This document shows, one piece after another, positions 24,813-33,369 of a stretch of 64,000 nucleotides of DNA. The DNA is taken from the NCBI GenBank assembly GCA_003246625.1, contig QJZR01000012.1:372001-436000 (forward strand). Direction: 5' to 3'. This DNA is from Alphaproteobacteria bacterium. Lineage in GTDB: Bacteria; Pseudomonadota; Alphaproteobacteria; Rhodospirillales; Rhodospirillaceae. The position numbers and the translations under genes were made by a program. Every line of letters begins with the position of its first letter. Positions within the stretch are counted from its first letter, which is position 1. Below the pieces are notes generated by a model. That model made no database searches and had not been told where the DNA came from. It saw nothing but the letters and a program-made list of their open reading frames with translations.

Positions 24813-26102
24813 CTATGGGCGTTGCGCGCTTTGCGTTTGATCGAAATAGCGGTCCATGGCCCGCGCCATCGCGTCCGCCAGCTTGTCGCGATAGGCGGCC
24901 CGTTGCAGCAGCCGCACCTCGTCGGCGTTGGAAAGGTAACCCATTTCCACCAGCACCGAGGGAATGTCCGGCGCCTTCAGCACCGCGAACCCGGCGAAAC
25001 GATGGGTGTTGTCCAGGGTCTGCACCTGACGCCCCACCTCCCCCACCGCCAACGAGGCGAACTGCGCCGACAGGTTCATCGACTCCCGTTGCGCCAAGTC
25101 GATCAGGATGCCGGTGACCTCGGGGCTTTCCTCCGAGAAATCCATGCCGGAGATGATGTCCGCCTTGTTTTCCTTGTCGGCCAGCAGTGCCGCCTCGCGG
25201 TCGGAGGCCCGTTCCGACAGGGTATAGATGGAAAGCCCGCGGGTGCGGCGGTTGGGGTTGCTGTCGGCATGCAGCGAAACGAACAGATCGCCCTTGGCGC
25301 GGCGGGCGATGGCGACGCGCTCGCGCAACGAGATAAAGATGTCGCGGTCGCGGGTCAGCACGACGCGGTAGCGTCCGGCCTTTTCCAGATGCGACTTCAA
25401 CTGGCGGGCCATCGCCAGGGTCAGGTGCTTTTCGTAGACGCCGTTGACGCCGATCGCCCCGGGATCGACGCCGCCGTGCCCGGCGTCGAGGACGATTACC
25501 GGCTTCGGCCCCTCGGCGCGGCGCTGGCGGTCGGTCACCGCCGGTTCCGAGGCCTTGACGACCTTGGGTTCGCCGGTGTCGCGGCCCAGGCGGGCCATGA
25601 ACGCCTCGCGCGAGGTGGGGCGCAGGTCGGCGACGAAACGCCAGCCGTACCCGGCCTGTGGCGGCAGCTTCAACACCCGCGCCACCTCGGCCGGGCCGGA
25701 AAGGTCCAGCACCAGACGATAGGTGCCGGGACGGAACATCCCGGCACGCAGACCGCGGATCAGACCGGTGGGCGCGGGCATCTTGTCCGCCGCCACCTGC
25801 CAGTCGAATTCCGGAAAGTCGAAGACGATGCGATAGGGATCGGCCAGATTGAAGGTGGCGTGGCTGGGCGCGGCGCCCAGGTCCAGAACCAGACGGGTGT
25901 TTTCGGCGTTGCCGCCCAGGCGGGCGCCGGAAACCGGAATCACCGCCCCGGCCAGCGCCGGCAACGCGCCGAGGACGCTCCACGCCCCCACCGCCAGCCC
26001 GCCCAGGGAAAAGATGCGCCGCGAAATCGACGGGCCGCCCCCCGCCATCCGGTCGGCGGCGGCCCCATCGCGCAGACAGTGCGGCAACTTCGGTTCGTTC
26101 AT
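24813..26102 (-). CDS. amiC: N-acetylmuramoyl-L-alanine amidase, AmiC type
   Basis: 429 residues from the ATG at 26102 (MNEPKLPHCLRDG). A twin-arginine-like signal (SRRIFSLGGLAVGAWSVLG) precedes an AMIN domain (about 65-165, peptidoglycan localisation) and an Amidase_3 domain from about residue 200. Zinc ligands are seen in VLDAGHGGVDPGA and in DLFVSLHADSNPN, with the catalytic Glu in VLVEMGYLSN. It cleaves the amide between MurNAc and the stem peptide during daughter-cell separation. It probably shares transcription with mrcA downstream. The longer frame to 26207 is not supported. Confidence 0.94.
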   Translation of the reverse strand: MNEPKLPHCLRDGAAADRMAGGGPSISRRIFSLGGLAVGAWSVLGALPALAGAVIPVSGARLGGNAENTRLVLDLGAAPSHATFNLADPYRIVFDFPEFDWQVAADKMPAPTGLIRGLRAGMFRPGTYRLVLDLSGPAEVARVLKLPPQAGYGWRFVADLRPTSREAFMARLGRDTGEPKVVKASEPAVTDRQRRAEGPKPVIVLDAGHGGVDPGAIGVNGVYEKHLTLAMARQLKSHLEKAGRYRVVLTRDRDIFISLRERVAIARRAKGDLFVSLHADSNPNRRTRGLSIYTLSERASDREAALLADKENKADIISGMDFSEESPEVTGILIDLAQRESMNLSAQFASLAVGEVGRQVQTLDNTHRFAGFAVLKAPDIPSVLVEMGYLSNADEVRLLQRAAYRDKLADAMARAMDRYFDQTQSAQRP

Positions 26103-26180
26103 GGCCTTTTCGTCGCCCGGGCACCCGGCCCGATCCGCCAGTGAAGGTGGACGGCACAGCCGTCCTCGACCTCCTAAAGT

Positions 26181-26207
26181 ATTATAAAATGCCGAGTCGC
26201 GATGCAA
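26181..26207 (-). promoter_or_regulatory. Candidate sigma-70-type promoter of amiC
   Basis: On the minus strand a perfect TATAAT (26181-26186) lies about 80 bases upstream of the amiC ATG, with TTGCAT 15 bases further upstream. The spacer is short, so the -35 call is weak. Confidence 0.35.
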
Positions 26208-26763
26208 CCTCCGTCACAGGCGACAGAAATTTTTTTGCCTCGCGTGCCCGATACGGCACAGACCGGAACGCCCCGCCTCCCCCGCGAAAGAAAAATGAAA
26301 TGCAATTGCGCCATTGTCCTTTCGCGGTTTCAAGGCTATCTTTCGCCCGGCGTGGGTTATGCGGTCAGCCGTCGGTTTGGCGTCGTTCGCACGTTTTCTC
26401 GATCCTGCCGGGGGGTTCTCCCGGTGCGGATAACCGGATGAAAAATCAAGGCATTCGTCCTTATCCGGGGGGAAACGGCGACACGGTGGCGGAGCGGGCG
26501 GCGCGGCAATGGAAACGAATTTTCCGCTGCCGCCGGGGTCGGGACGGCATCGCCACGCTCGCGAAATGAAAGATTTGCTGGAAACGGAATGTCGATCGCC
26601 AACCCAGAACCGATGACTTCGGCTTTCCCGATGGCGGCGATGCGCCCGGAAGACCGGCGCATGCGCGCTGTTTCCGGCACGATCCATGGACTCAACGAAT
26701 ATACACGCGCCGCGCCGCATTCGACGGCCTGCGGCGGCGTACCGTCTTGGAGTATTCCCCTTA
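26208..26763. other. Gene-free 556-bp region between amiC and rne; probable rne leader
   Basis: No supported gene. It separates divergent amiC and rne. On the plus strand there are short inverted repeats, for example GGATAA (about 26427) with TTATCC (about 26463), and CCGGG/CCCGG around 26408-26424, so the rne transcript may have a structured leader. RNase E mRNAs in other proteobacteria are autoregulated through long 5' leaders; that this holds here is inference. Open frames through the region lack family features and ribosome-binding sites. Confidence 0.45.
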
Positions 26764-29433
26764 ATGGTCAAACGCATGTTGATCGACGCCACGCATCCGG
26801 AAGAGACGCGTGTCGTGGTTATGAATGGGACGCGGCTTGAAGAATTCGACGTCGAAACTTCGACCAAACGTCAAATCAAGGGTAACGTCTATCTCGCCAA
26901 GGTCGTTCGGGTAGAACCGTCGCTACAGGCCGCTTTCGTCGATTACGGCGGGAACCGTCACGGCTTCCTGGCGTTCAGCGAAATCCACCCCGACTACTAC
27001 CAGATTCCGGTGGCCGACCGTCAGCGCCTGCTGGCGGAGGAAGCGCACGCGGAAAAGGCGCACGCGGAAAAGGTCCACGCCGAGGACCACGCCGCCGAGG
27101 CCGCCCCCGCCGAGGATGCGCCGGAAGCCGGAGAAGCGCCGGAAGCCGGGGAAACCCCGGCCGAAACCGCCCCCGCCGAGGATGGCGCCGAGGCCGAGCC
27201 TCACGACGAGGCGCAGACGGTCGAGCATCTGGGCGGCGACGACGCCGACGACGCCTCCGCCCGCCGCGCGCGGGAGAAGCCCTATCGCCAGTACAAGATC
27301 CAGGAGGTGATCAAACGCCGCCAGATCCTGCTGGTGCAGGTGGTGAAAGAGGAACGCGGCAACAAGGGCGCGGCCCTGACCACCTATCTGTCGCTGGCCG
27401 GACGCTATTGCGTGCTGATGCCGAACACGCCGCGCGGCGGCGGGGTTTCGCGCAAGATCACCAGCGTCACCGACCGGCGCCGCCTGAAGGACATGATGAG
27501 CGGCCTGGAGATTCCCGATGGCATGGCGGTAATCGTCCGCACCGCGGGTTCCGAACGCTCGAAGGCGGAAATCAAGCGCGACTACGAATACCTGCTGCGC
27601 ACCTGGAGCGCCATCCGCTCCCTGACCCTGCAGTCGCGCGCCCCGGCCCTGGTCTACGAGGAAGCGACGCTGATCAAGCGCGCCATCCGCGACGTCTATT
27701 CCCGCGATATCGAGGAAATCCAGGTCGAGGGCGAGGAAGGCTATCGCATCGCCAAGGACTTCATGAAGGCGCTGACCCCCAGTCACGCAAAGAAGGTGCA
27801 GCCCTACCGCGACAGCCACCTGATGCCCCTTTTCCACCGCTACCAGGTGGAAAGCCAGCTGGAAGCCCTGCACAACACGCAGGTGACGCTGAAGTCCGGC
27901 GGCTACATCGTGCTCAACCAGACCGAGGCGCTGGTCGCCATCGACGTCAACTCGGGCCGGTCGACGCGGGAACGCAACATCGAGGAAACCGCGCTTAAGA
28001 CCAACCTGGAAGCTTCGGACGAAATCGCCCGCCAACTGCGCCTGCGCGACCTCGCCGGGCTGGTGGTGATCGACTACATCGACATGGAGGACGCCAAGAA
28101 CAACGCGGCTGTGGAACGCCGGTTGAAGGAGGCGTTGCGTTCCGACCGGGCACGCATCCAGGTCGGACGGATCAGCCCCTTCGGTCTGATGGAACTGTCC
28201 CGCCAGCGGCTGCGTCCCAGCTTCGTCGAGAACAGCTACGTGATCTGCCCGCACTGCAAGGGCTCGGGGATGGTCCGCTCCACCGAATCCGAGGTGGTGC
28301 GCATCCTGCGCGTGATCGAGGAAGAAGGCGTGCGCCGCCGCTCCGCCGAAATCGCGGTGACGGTGCCGATCGCCGTGGCGCTTTACATCCTCAACCAGAA
28401 GCGCACCGCCCTGGCCGAGATCGAGACGCGCTACGGCTTCTCGGTGACGGTCAACGGCGCCGAAACCATGATGCTGGGCGAGGTGACGCTGGACCGCCTG
28501 CGCGCCCTGACCAAGGAAGAAAGCGAGGCCCTGGCGGCCAATCAGCCCGCCGAGAGCCGCCCGGTCGAGCCCGAGGATGAACTGGTCGACGAGGACGAGG
28601 CGGACGAAACGGACGAGGCGGAAGCCACGGACGACGCCCACACCCCCGACGACGCCCAACGCGACGGCGCGAAGAAGAAGCGCCGCCGCCGCAAGCGCCG
28701 TGGCCGCCGTGGCGGCGAGAACGGCGAGGCCGAAACCGGCGAAACCGCCGCCGCCATGCCGGTCAACGAGAATGGCACGGTGACCGTCGACGACGGCGAG
28801 GACGAAGCCGAGGGCGAAGCCGCCCCCACCGCCCAGTCCGCCGCGACGGGCGAAGGGGTGAAGAAATCCCGCCGCCGTGGCCGCCGTGGCGGACGCCGCC
28901 GCAACCGCCAGACCCAGGCCGACGACGTCACCGTGGAGCAGGTCAACGACATCCTGTCCGAGGATGCGGCGGAGGATTCCTCCACCGACACCGTGACCCT
29001 GGCCGCCGCCGTCGGCGTCGCGGTCGAGGAACCCGCCCCGGCGGAAGAATCCGTCCCGGCGCCGATGACGGAAGCGGCGGAAGCCGCCGCGCCCGAGGCG
29101 GCGGCGGAGGCTCCGGCGGAAAAGCCCAAGCGCACCCGCAAGCCCGCCGCGAAAAAGACCGCCAAACCCGCCAAGACGGACGCGCCCGTGGCGGAAGCGG
29201 CCGAAACGGCGGCGGAAGCCCCGGCGGAAAAGCCCAAACGCTCTCGCAAGCCCGCCGCGAAAAAGCCCGCCAAGGTGGACGCGCCCGTGGCGGAAGCCCC
29301 CGTGGCCGAGGAAGCCCCGGCGCCCACGGTGATCCCGATCGCGGTCGCCGAACCCGCGCCCGCGCCCGCCGCCGCGCCGCAGCCGAACGACGCGTCTGCC
29401 GAACCGCCGCGCAAGGGCTGGTGGAGCCGCTGA
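26764..29433 (+). CDS. rne: Ribonuclease E
   Basis: 889 residues from the ATG at 26764 (MVKRMLIDATHPEETRVVV). Core of the RNA degradosome; cleaves AU-rich single-stranded RNA and matures rRNA and tRNA. Seen: the S1 domain split by an acidic Ala/Glu/Pro/His-rich insert at about 95-180 (typical of alphaproteobacteria), the DNase I-like catalytic part with AIDVNSGRST, DLAGLVVIDYIDM and RISPFGLMELSRQRL, and the zinc-link CPHCKGSG at about 496. From about 640 the tail alternates acidic stretches with Arg/Lys blocks (KKRRRRKRRGRRGG), then two near-identical EAPAEKPKR(T/S)RKPAAKK units. The end, PRKGWWSR, is a typical terminal motif. A strong terminator follows. Confidence 0.96.
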   Translation: MVKRMLIDATHPEETRVVVMNGTRLEEFDVETSTKRQIKGNVYLAKVVRVEPSLQAAFVDYGGNRHGFLAFSEIHPDYYQIPVADRQRLLAEEAHAEKAHAEKVHAEDHAAEAAPAEDAPEAGEAPEAGETPAETAPAEDGAEAEPHDEAQTVEHLGGDDADDASARRAREKPYRQYKIQEVIKRRQILLVQVVKEERGNKGAALTTYLSLAGRYCVLMPNTPRGGGVSRKITSVTDRRRLKDMMSGLEIPDGMAVIVRTAGSERSKAEIKRDYEYLLRTWSAIRSLTLQSRAPALVYEEATLIKRAIRDVYSRDIEEIQVEGEEGYRIAKDFMKALTPSHAKKVQPYRDSHLMPLFHRYQVESQLEALHNTQVTLKSGGYIVLNQTEALVAIDVNSGRSTRERNIEETALKTNLEASDEIARQLRLRDLAGLVVIDYIDMEDAKNNAAVERRLKEALRSDRARIQVGRISPFGLMELSRQRLRPSFVENSYVICPHCKGSGMVRSTESEVVRILRVIEEEGVRRRSAEIAVTVPIAVALYILNQKRTALAEIETRYGFSVTVNGAETMMLGEVTLDRLRALTKEESEALAANQPAESRPVEPEDELVDEDEADETDEAEATDDAHTPDDAQRDGAKKKRRRRKRRGRRGGENGEAETGETAAAMPVNENGTVTVDDGEDEAEGEAAPTAQSAATGEGVKKSRRRGRRGGRRRNRQTQADDVTVEQVNDILSEDAAEDSSTDTVTLAAAVGVAVEEPAPAEESVPAPMTEAAEAAAPEAAAEAPAEKPKRTRKPAAKKTAKPAKTDAPVAEAAETAAEAPAEKPKRSRKPAAKKPAKVDAPVAEAPVAEEAPAPTVIPIAVAEPAPAPAAAPQPNDASAEPPRKGWWSR

Positions 29434-29456
29434 CGGCGCCACGCGGCACGGAAACG

Positions 29457-29489
29457 AAAAAGGGCGGTGGGTTCTCCACCGCCCTTTTT
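29457..29489 (+). terminator. Rho-independent terminator of rne
   Basis: Nine-bp GC-rich arms GGGCGGTGG and CCACCGCCC around a 5-base loop, flanked by A5 and T5, 24 bp after the rne stop. Confidence 0.92.
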
Positions 29490-29560
29490 CCTGCCCGCCG
29501 CCATCCCCACCTGGAGGAAGCCGCATCGGCGCGGCACGCGCACCGCGACGGGGTTGACCG

Positions 29561-30148
29561 ATGACGCCGCTGAAAAGGAAGTATCTGTCCGCTCTTCTCT
29601 CTCTCGCGTCCCTGCTGCCGGGGGCCTGCACCGGCATGCCCGACGGGGTGACCCCGGTCCGCGATTTCGAGATTTCCCGCTATCTCGGCACCTGGCATGA
29701 AATCGCCCGCCTCGACCATTCCTTCGAACGCGGTCTGGTCGCGGTCACCGCCGATTATTCCCTCAACCCCGATGGCAGCGTAAGGGTGGTCAACCGCGGC
29801 TACGATCCGGCGGCCTGCCGATGGCGCCAGGCGGTGGGGCGGGCCATCTTCGTCGAGGACCCGCGTACCGCCCATCTGGCGGTCAGCTTCTTCGGCCCCT
29901 TCTATGGCGGCTACACGGTGTTCGCCCTGGCCCCGGACTACGCCTGGGCGACGGTCAGCGGCCCCAGCCACGGCTATTTGTGGGTGCTTTCCCGGTCGCC
30001 CGAGATGCCGGACGACCTCTATCGGCGCCTGACCGAGGACGCCCGCGCCCGGGGCTTCGCCACGGACGGATTGATCCGGCTGAAAACCCCGCCGCCGGAG
30101 TGCGAACAGCCCCCCGGCGGCGCGGCGCGATCCCCCGTCAGCGGTTGA
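29561..30148 (+). CDS. blc: Outer-membrane lipocalin (Blc-like lipoprotein)
   Basis: 195 residues. A lipoprotein signal ends in LLPGAC (cysteine at about 23). The lipocalin signature GTWHEIARLDHSFERG at about 46-61 and the conserved FFGPFYGGYTVFALAPDYAW in the barrel are seen. Bacterial lipocalins of this family are anchored in the outer membrane and bind fatty acids or lysophospholipids, often under envelope stress. The C-terminal 20 residues are Pro/Gly-rich and extend past the barrel. Its end overlaps the end of the convergent Lys-rich gene by 11 bp. Confidence 0.9.
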   Translation: MTPLKRKYLSALLSLASLLPGACTGMPDGVTPVRDFEISRYLGTWHEIARLDHSFERGLVAVTADYSLNPDGSVRVVNRGYDPAACRWRQAVGRAIFVEDPRTAHLAVSFFGPFYGGYTVFALAPDYAWATVSGPSHGYLWVLSRSPEMPDDLYRRLTEDARARGFATDGLIRLKTPPPECEQPPGGAARSPVSG

Positions 30149-30470
30149 TCGCCGAGTTCTCGTTCGCCTTTTCCTTGGCCTTGTCGGAGGCACGCTCGGC
30201 GGCGGCGTTGCCCTTCTTCACCCCGTCCTTCTTCGCCTTCTTGGCCTTGGCCTTCTCGGCCTTTGCCTTCTTATCTTTTTCCGCCTTGACCTTGGCTGCG
30301 TCTTTCTTCTTTTCGGACTTGACCTTCTTGGCCTTGGCCTCGGTCGCCTTCTTGGCCTGATCCGAGCTCACCGTCTGCGTCGCGGTGTCGGAAGCAGCCA
30401 ATGCGATGTCCGAAGCCATCGGCCCAAATGCCAGAGCGGCTGCCACCGCCATAACCCAAACCGTTTTCAT
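30138..30470 (-). CDS. Small exported Lys/Ala-rich protein
   Basis: 110 residues from the ATG at 30470, with AAGGGATGG upstream. A clean signal peptide (MKTVWVMAVAAALAFGPMAS, cleavage after about ALA at 25) precedes about 85 residues made almost wholly of Lys, Ala, Glu, Asp and Ser, for example KAEKDKKAKAEKAKAKKAKK. It should be very basic and helical or disordered. No family is recognisable; a histone-H1-like or TolA-like composition can mimic homology. It may bind anionic envelope polymers, but that is a guess. It overlaps the 3' end of the lipocalin gene tail to tail. Confidence 0.7.
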   Translation of the reverse strand: MKTVWVMAVAAALAFGPMASDIALAASDTATQTVSSDQAKKATEAKAKKVKSEKKKDAAKVKAEKDKKAKAEKAKAKKAKKDGVKKGNAAAERASDKAKEKANENSAINR

Positions 30471-30579
30471 GAGTCCATCCCTTGTCTCATTGACATTACC
30501 CAAGTCCGGGTGCCCCTCTTGCCGGACGCCAAGTTGCATCCTATACCTCGAATCGAAATGCCACACGGAGAGAACCGCC

Positions 30580-30975
30580 ATGCCCCCATTCCGATTTCTC
30601 ATGGCCGCGACGGCGGTGTTGGCTCTCGCCGCCTGCGCCACCGCGCCCAACATCGACGGCAAGCTGGCCGAGCTGCGGGGAAAGCCCGCGCAAACCGCGA
30701 TTAACGCCCTCGGCCGCCCCAGCAAGCAGTGGAGCAAGGACGGCGAAACCTTCTATGCCTGGGTCTCCGTCTCCGCCGCCGCCGCCCACCGCGATTGCGA
30801 GGACCACAGCCACGGCCCCACCGGCTCCACCACCTGCGGCATGATGTCCTCCTCGTCGCGGAGCAGCTATTGCGCGGTGCACATCGTCGCCGACGCGCGC
30901 GGCACCATCACCGACGCCTTCCGCGACGGCATCCCCGCCGCCTGCGGCAAATTCGCCCGCAGGCTGGAACCGTAA
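30580..30975 (+). CDS. Small lipoprotein of unknown function
   Basis: 131 residues from the ATG at 30580, with GGAGAG upstream. A lipobox LALAAC places the modified Cys near residue 20. The mature part has an SmpA-like opening (LRGKPAQTAINALGRPSKQW, then ETFYAWVS), a His/Cys-containing middle (HRDCEDHSHG, CGM) and two more Cys (YCAVHIV, ACGKFARRL). The pattern LxGKP-x-ALG-P suggests a small outer-membrane assembly-type fold, but I do not assign a function. It is divergent from the Lys-rich protein across 109 bp. Confidence 0.75.
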   Translation: MPPFRFLMAATAVLALAACATAPNIDGKLAELRGKPAQTAINALGRPSKQWSKDGETFYAWVSVSAAAAHRDCEDHSHGPTGSTTCGMMSSSSRSSYCAVHIVADARGTITDAFRDGIPAACGKFARRLEP

Positions 30976-31045
30976 AACCAGACCAGGGGCGTTGCCCCTG
31001 GACCCTATCGGGGTCGTGGACCCCGAACCCCCTTTTTTTCCCCCG
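30976..31045. repeat. Partial mosaic intergenic repeat, copy 3 (flank module only)
   Basis: Begins at the stop of the lipoprotein gene. It has the CCAGGGGC/GCCCCTGG hairpin and the GGGGTC/GACCCC hairpin found at the start of the 31.7 kb copy, with nearly the same sequence, but the core is missing; the following bases (to about 31120) are not family-like. Confidence 0.65.
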
Positions 31046-31185
31046 ACGCGTCGTGCGATCGCAGGCAACGACCCAATGCGGTCGGCTTTTCCGGCGCCAT
31101 AGTTCCGCCCGGAAAACGGGTGTATAGTCTGCCTCGTTCCACACGGGTTGCGCTTCTCCCTTTTTCGGAAACGATGGAGGCCGTG

Positions 31186-31662
31186 ATGCGGCAGAACACG
31201 TTGAGGCTGATGGTCGCGTGTTGCGGATTGGCGGGGTGCGCGGGATACGAATTCCATGAAACGCCGCGACAAGACGCGCTCACCTATTGGGAGACCACGC
31301 CCTTCCTGGTGGTCGCCACCGAGGCGGACTGCAAGCAAAGCTTTTCCATTCTCGCCATCCCCACTCACCGCCGCTCGGTCAGCCTGAAGTCCGGTTACGG
31401 CTCGACGGACCTCAATATCGACCTCAAGGACGGGATGGTGATCAGCCACATCGGCCAGAAAACCGAGAACAAGATTCCCGACACCCTCAACGCCCTGCCC
31501 GGCCTGGCCACCGGTTACGCCACGCTGCTGAGCACCACCCGCGACAAATCCGCCGTCACCGTGCCACGCGCCGAGGCCTGCCAGGTCGGCAGCACTCTTT
31601 ACGCAATCGACGCCTCGTCCGGCACGCCGACATTCAAACCGGTTCGACAATTCGCGCCCTGA
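31186..31662 (+). CDS. Small lipoprotein of unknown function
   Basis: 158 residues. The ATG at 31186 is chosen because GGAGG lies five bases upstream and it places the signal peptide at the N terminus (RLMVACCGLAGC, lipobox Cys at about 18). The mature part contains TPFLVVATEADCKQSFSILA, then SLKSGYGSTDLNIDLKDGM. I recognise no family. It is bracketed by two intergenic repeat copies that share the same flank module. Confidence 0.7.
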   Translation: MRQNTLRLMVACCGLAGCAGYEFHETPRQDALTYWETTPFLVVATEADCKQSFSILAIPTHRRSVSLKSGYGSTDLNIDLKDGMVISHIGQKTENKIPDTLNALPGLATGYATLLSTTRDKSAVTVPRAEACQVGSTLYAIDASSGTPTFKPVRQFAP

Positions 31663-31667
31663 TGAAA

Positions 31668-31862
31668 CATGACGGCCAGGGGCGTTGCCCCTGGACCCCA
31701 TCGGGGTCGCGGACCCCGAACCCCAATCGTTTTCGCGCGAAGCGCCATAGAACCATCGCGCGGCATGACGGTCGATTGCCGCTACGCGGCAAAAACCAGT
31801 TATGAGGTCAAGGGGTCCGAGACCCCTTGCGGGTCCGGGCAGGGCCCGGCCTGGTTTTCATG
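31668..31862. repeat. Mosaic intergenic repeat, copy 4 (most complete)
   Basis: Between the lipoprotein stop and the convergent gatB stop. Modules: CCAGGGGC hairpin and GGGGTC hairpin, core at 31729-31796 (GCGCGAAGCGC, ATAGAACCATCGCGCGGC, CGATTGCCGC, GCGGCAAAAA), then a hairpin with AGGGGTC and GACCCCT arms, and the tail GGGTCCGGGC...GCCCGGCCTGGTTTT. Confidence 0.85.
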
Positions 31863-31913
31863 CGAAAGGCCGGGGCAAATGCCCCGGCCTTTCGCTTTCC
31901 GCATGCGGGCGGG

Positions 31914-33368
31914 TCAGCCCAGCAGCTTCTTCTTGATCATCTCATTCAGGATGGCGGGGTTGGCCTTGCCCTGCGAGGCCTTCATCGCCTGGCCGACGAA
32001 CCAGCCGAGCAGCTTTTCCTTGCCGCCCTTCACCTCCGCCGCCTTTTCCGGGTTGGCGGCGATCACCTCGTCCACCACCTTCTCGATGGCGCCGGTGTCG
32101 GTGACCTGCTTCAGGCCCTTTTCCTCGACGATCTTCGCCGGTTCGCCGCCGGTTTCGACCATGATCTCGAACACGTCCTTGGCGATGCGCCCGGAAATCG
32201 TGCCGTCCTTGATCAGGTCCACCAGCTTGCCGATATTTTCCGGCGCCACCGGGCTTTCGGTGATGGCCTTGCCGGTGCGGTTCAAGGCGGCGAACAGGTC
32301 GCCCATCACCCAGTTGGCCACCGCCTTGGCGTCGTGGCCTTCCACCGCCGCCTCGAAGTACGCGGCGGTTTCCTTTTCCGCCACCAGCACCCCCGCGTCA
32401 TACGGCGACAGGCCATAGTCGCCGATGAAGCGCGCCTTCTTCGCATCCGGCAATTCCGGCAGTCCCGCCTGGATTTCCGCGACGAACTCCTCGGAAAATT
32501 CCAGCGGCAGCAGGTCGGGATCGGGGAAATAGCGGTAGTCGTGGGCGAATTCCTTGGAGCGCATCGGCCGGGTTTCGCCCTTGTTGGAATCGAACAGGCG
32601 GGTTTCCTGTTCGATGATGCCGCCCGCCTCGTAGACCTCGATGTGGCGCATCGCCTCGATCTCCACCGCCTGCATGACGAAGCGGACGGAGTTGACGTTC
32701 TTGATCTCGCAGCGGGTGCGCAGCGGCTCGCCCGGGTGGCGGACCGAAACGTTGACGTCGGCGCGCATGGAGCCTTCCTCCATGTTGCCGTCGCAGGTGC
32801 CGAGATAGCGCAGGATCGCCCGCAGCTTCTTCAGATAGGCCCCCGCCTCTTCCGGGCTGCGCATGTCGGGTTTGGAAACGATTTCCATCAGCGCCACGCC
32901 CGCGCGGTTCAAGTCGATGAACGACTTGGTCGGGTGCTGGTCGTGCAGCGACTTACCCGCGTCGATTTCCAGGTGCAGGCGTTCGATGCCGACCTCGCGG
33001 CTGGTGCCGTCCTTGAGGTCGAGGATGATCGTCCCCTCGCCGACGATGGGATGGGCAAACTGGCTGATCTGATAGCCGAGCGGCAGATCGGCGTAGAAAT
33101 AGTTCTTGCGGTCGAACACCGAGCGCCGGTTGATCTTGGCGTTAAGGCCAAGCCCGGTCTTCACCGCCTGACGGATGCACTCGGCATTGATCACCGGCAG
33201 CATGCCGGGCATGCCGCAGTCGAGGAACGCCACCTGCGCGTTGGGATCGGCGCCAAAGGTGGTGGACGCGCCGGAAAACAGCTTGGCGTTGGAAATCACC
33301 TGGGCGTGGACTTCCAGCCCGATGACGACTTCCCACTGTCCGGTTTCGCCCTGGATCAGATAGCTCAT
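31914..33368 (-). CDS. gatB: Asp-tRNA(Asn)/Glu-tRNA(Gln) amidotransferase subunit B
   Basis: 484 residues. GatB binds the mischarged tRNA and activates its side chain with ATP; ammonia comes from GatA. Seen: [12 protein letters not shown] near residue 15, [15 protein letters not shown], the [14 protein letters not shown] block (about 205) and the C-terminal YqeY-like helical domain that recognises the tRNA ([25 protein letters not shown]). Last of the gatC-gatA-gatB operon; its start is one base after the gatA stop. Confidence 0.97.
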   Translation of the reverse strand: MSYLIQGETGQWEVVIGLEVHAQVISNAKLFSGASTTFGADPNAQVAFLDCGMPGMLPVINAECIRQAVKTGLGLNAKINRRSVFDRKNYFYADLPLGYQISQFAHPIVGEGTIILDLKDGTSREVGIERLHLEIDAGKSLHDQHPTKSFIDLNRAGVALMEIVSKPDMRSPEEAGAYLKKLRAILRYLGTCDGNMEEGSMRADVNVSVRHPGEPLRTRCEIKNVNSVRFVMQAVEIEAMRHIEVYEAGGIIEQETRLFDSNKGETRPMRSKEFAHDYRYFPDPDLLPLEFSEEFVAEIQAGLPELPDAKKARFIGDYGLSPYDAGVLVAEKETAAYFEAAVEGHDAKAVANWVMGDLFAALNRTGKAITESPVAPENIGKLVDLIKDGTISGRIAKDVFEIMVETGGEPAKIVEEKGLKQVTDTGAIEKVVDEVIAANPEKAAEVKGGKEKLLGWFVGQAMKASQGKANPAILNEMIKKKLLG

Positions 33369-33369
33369 C

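Noticed and set aside
26923..29637. 904-codon minus-strand frame opposite rne
   Set aside because: Gly/Arg/Phe-rich antisense of the repetitive RNase E tail; no family.
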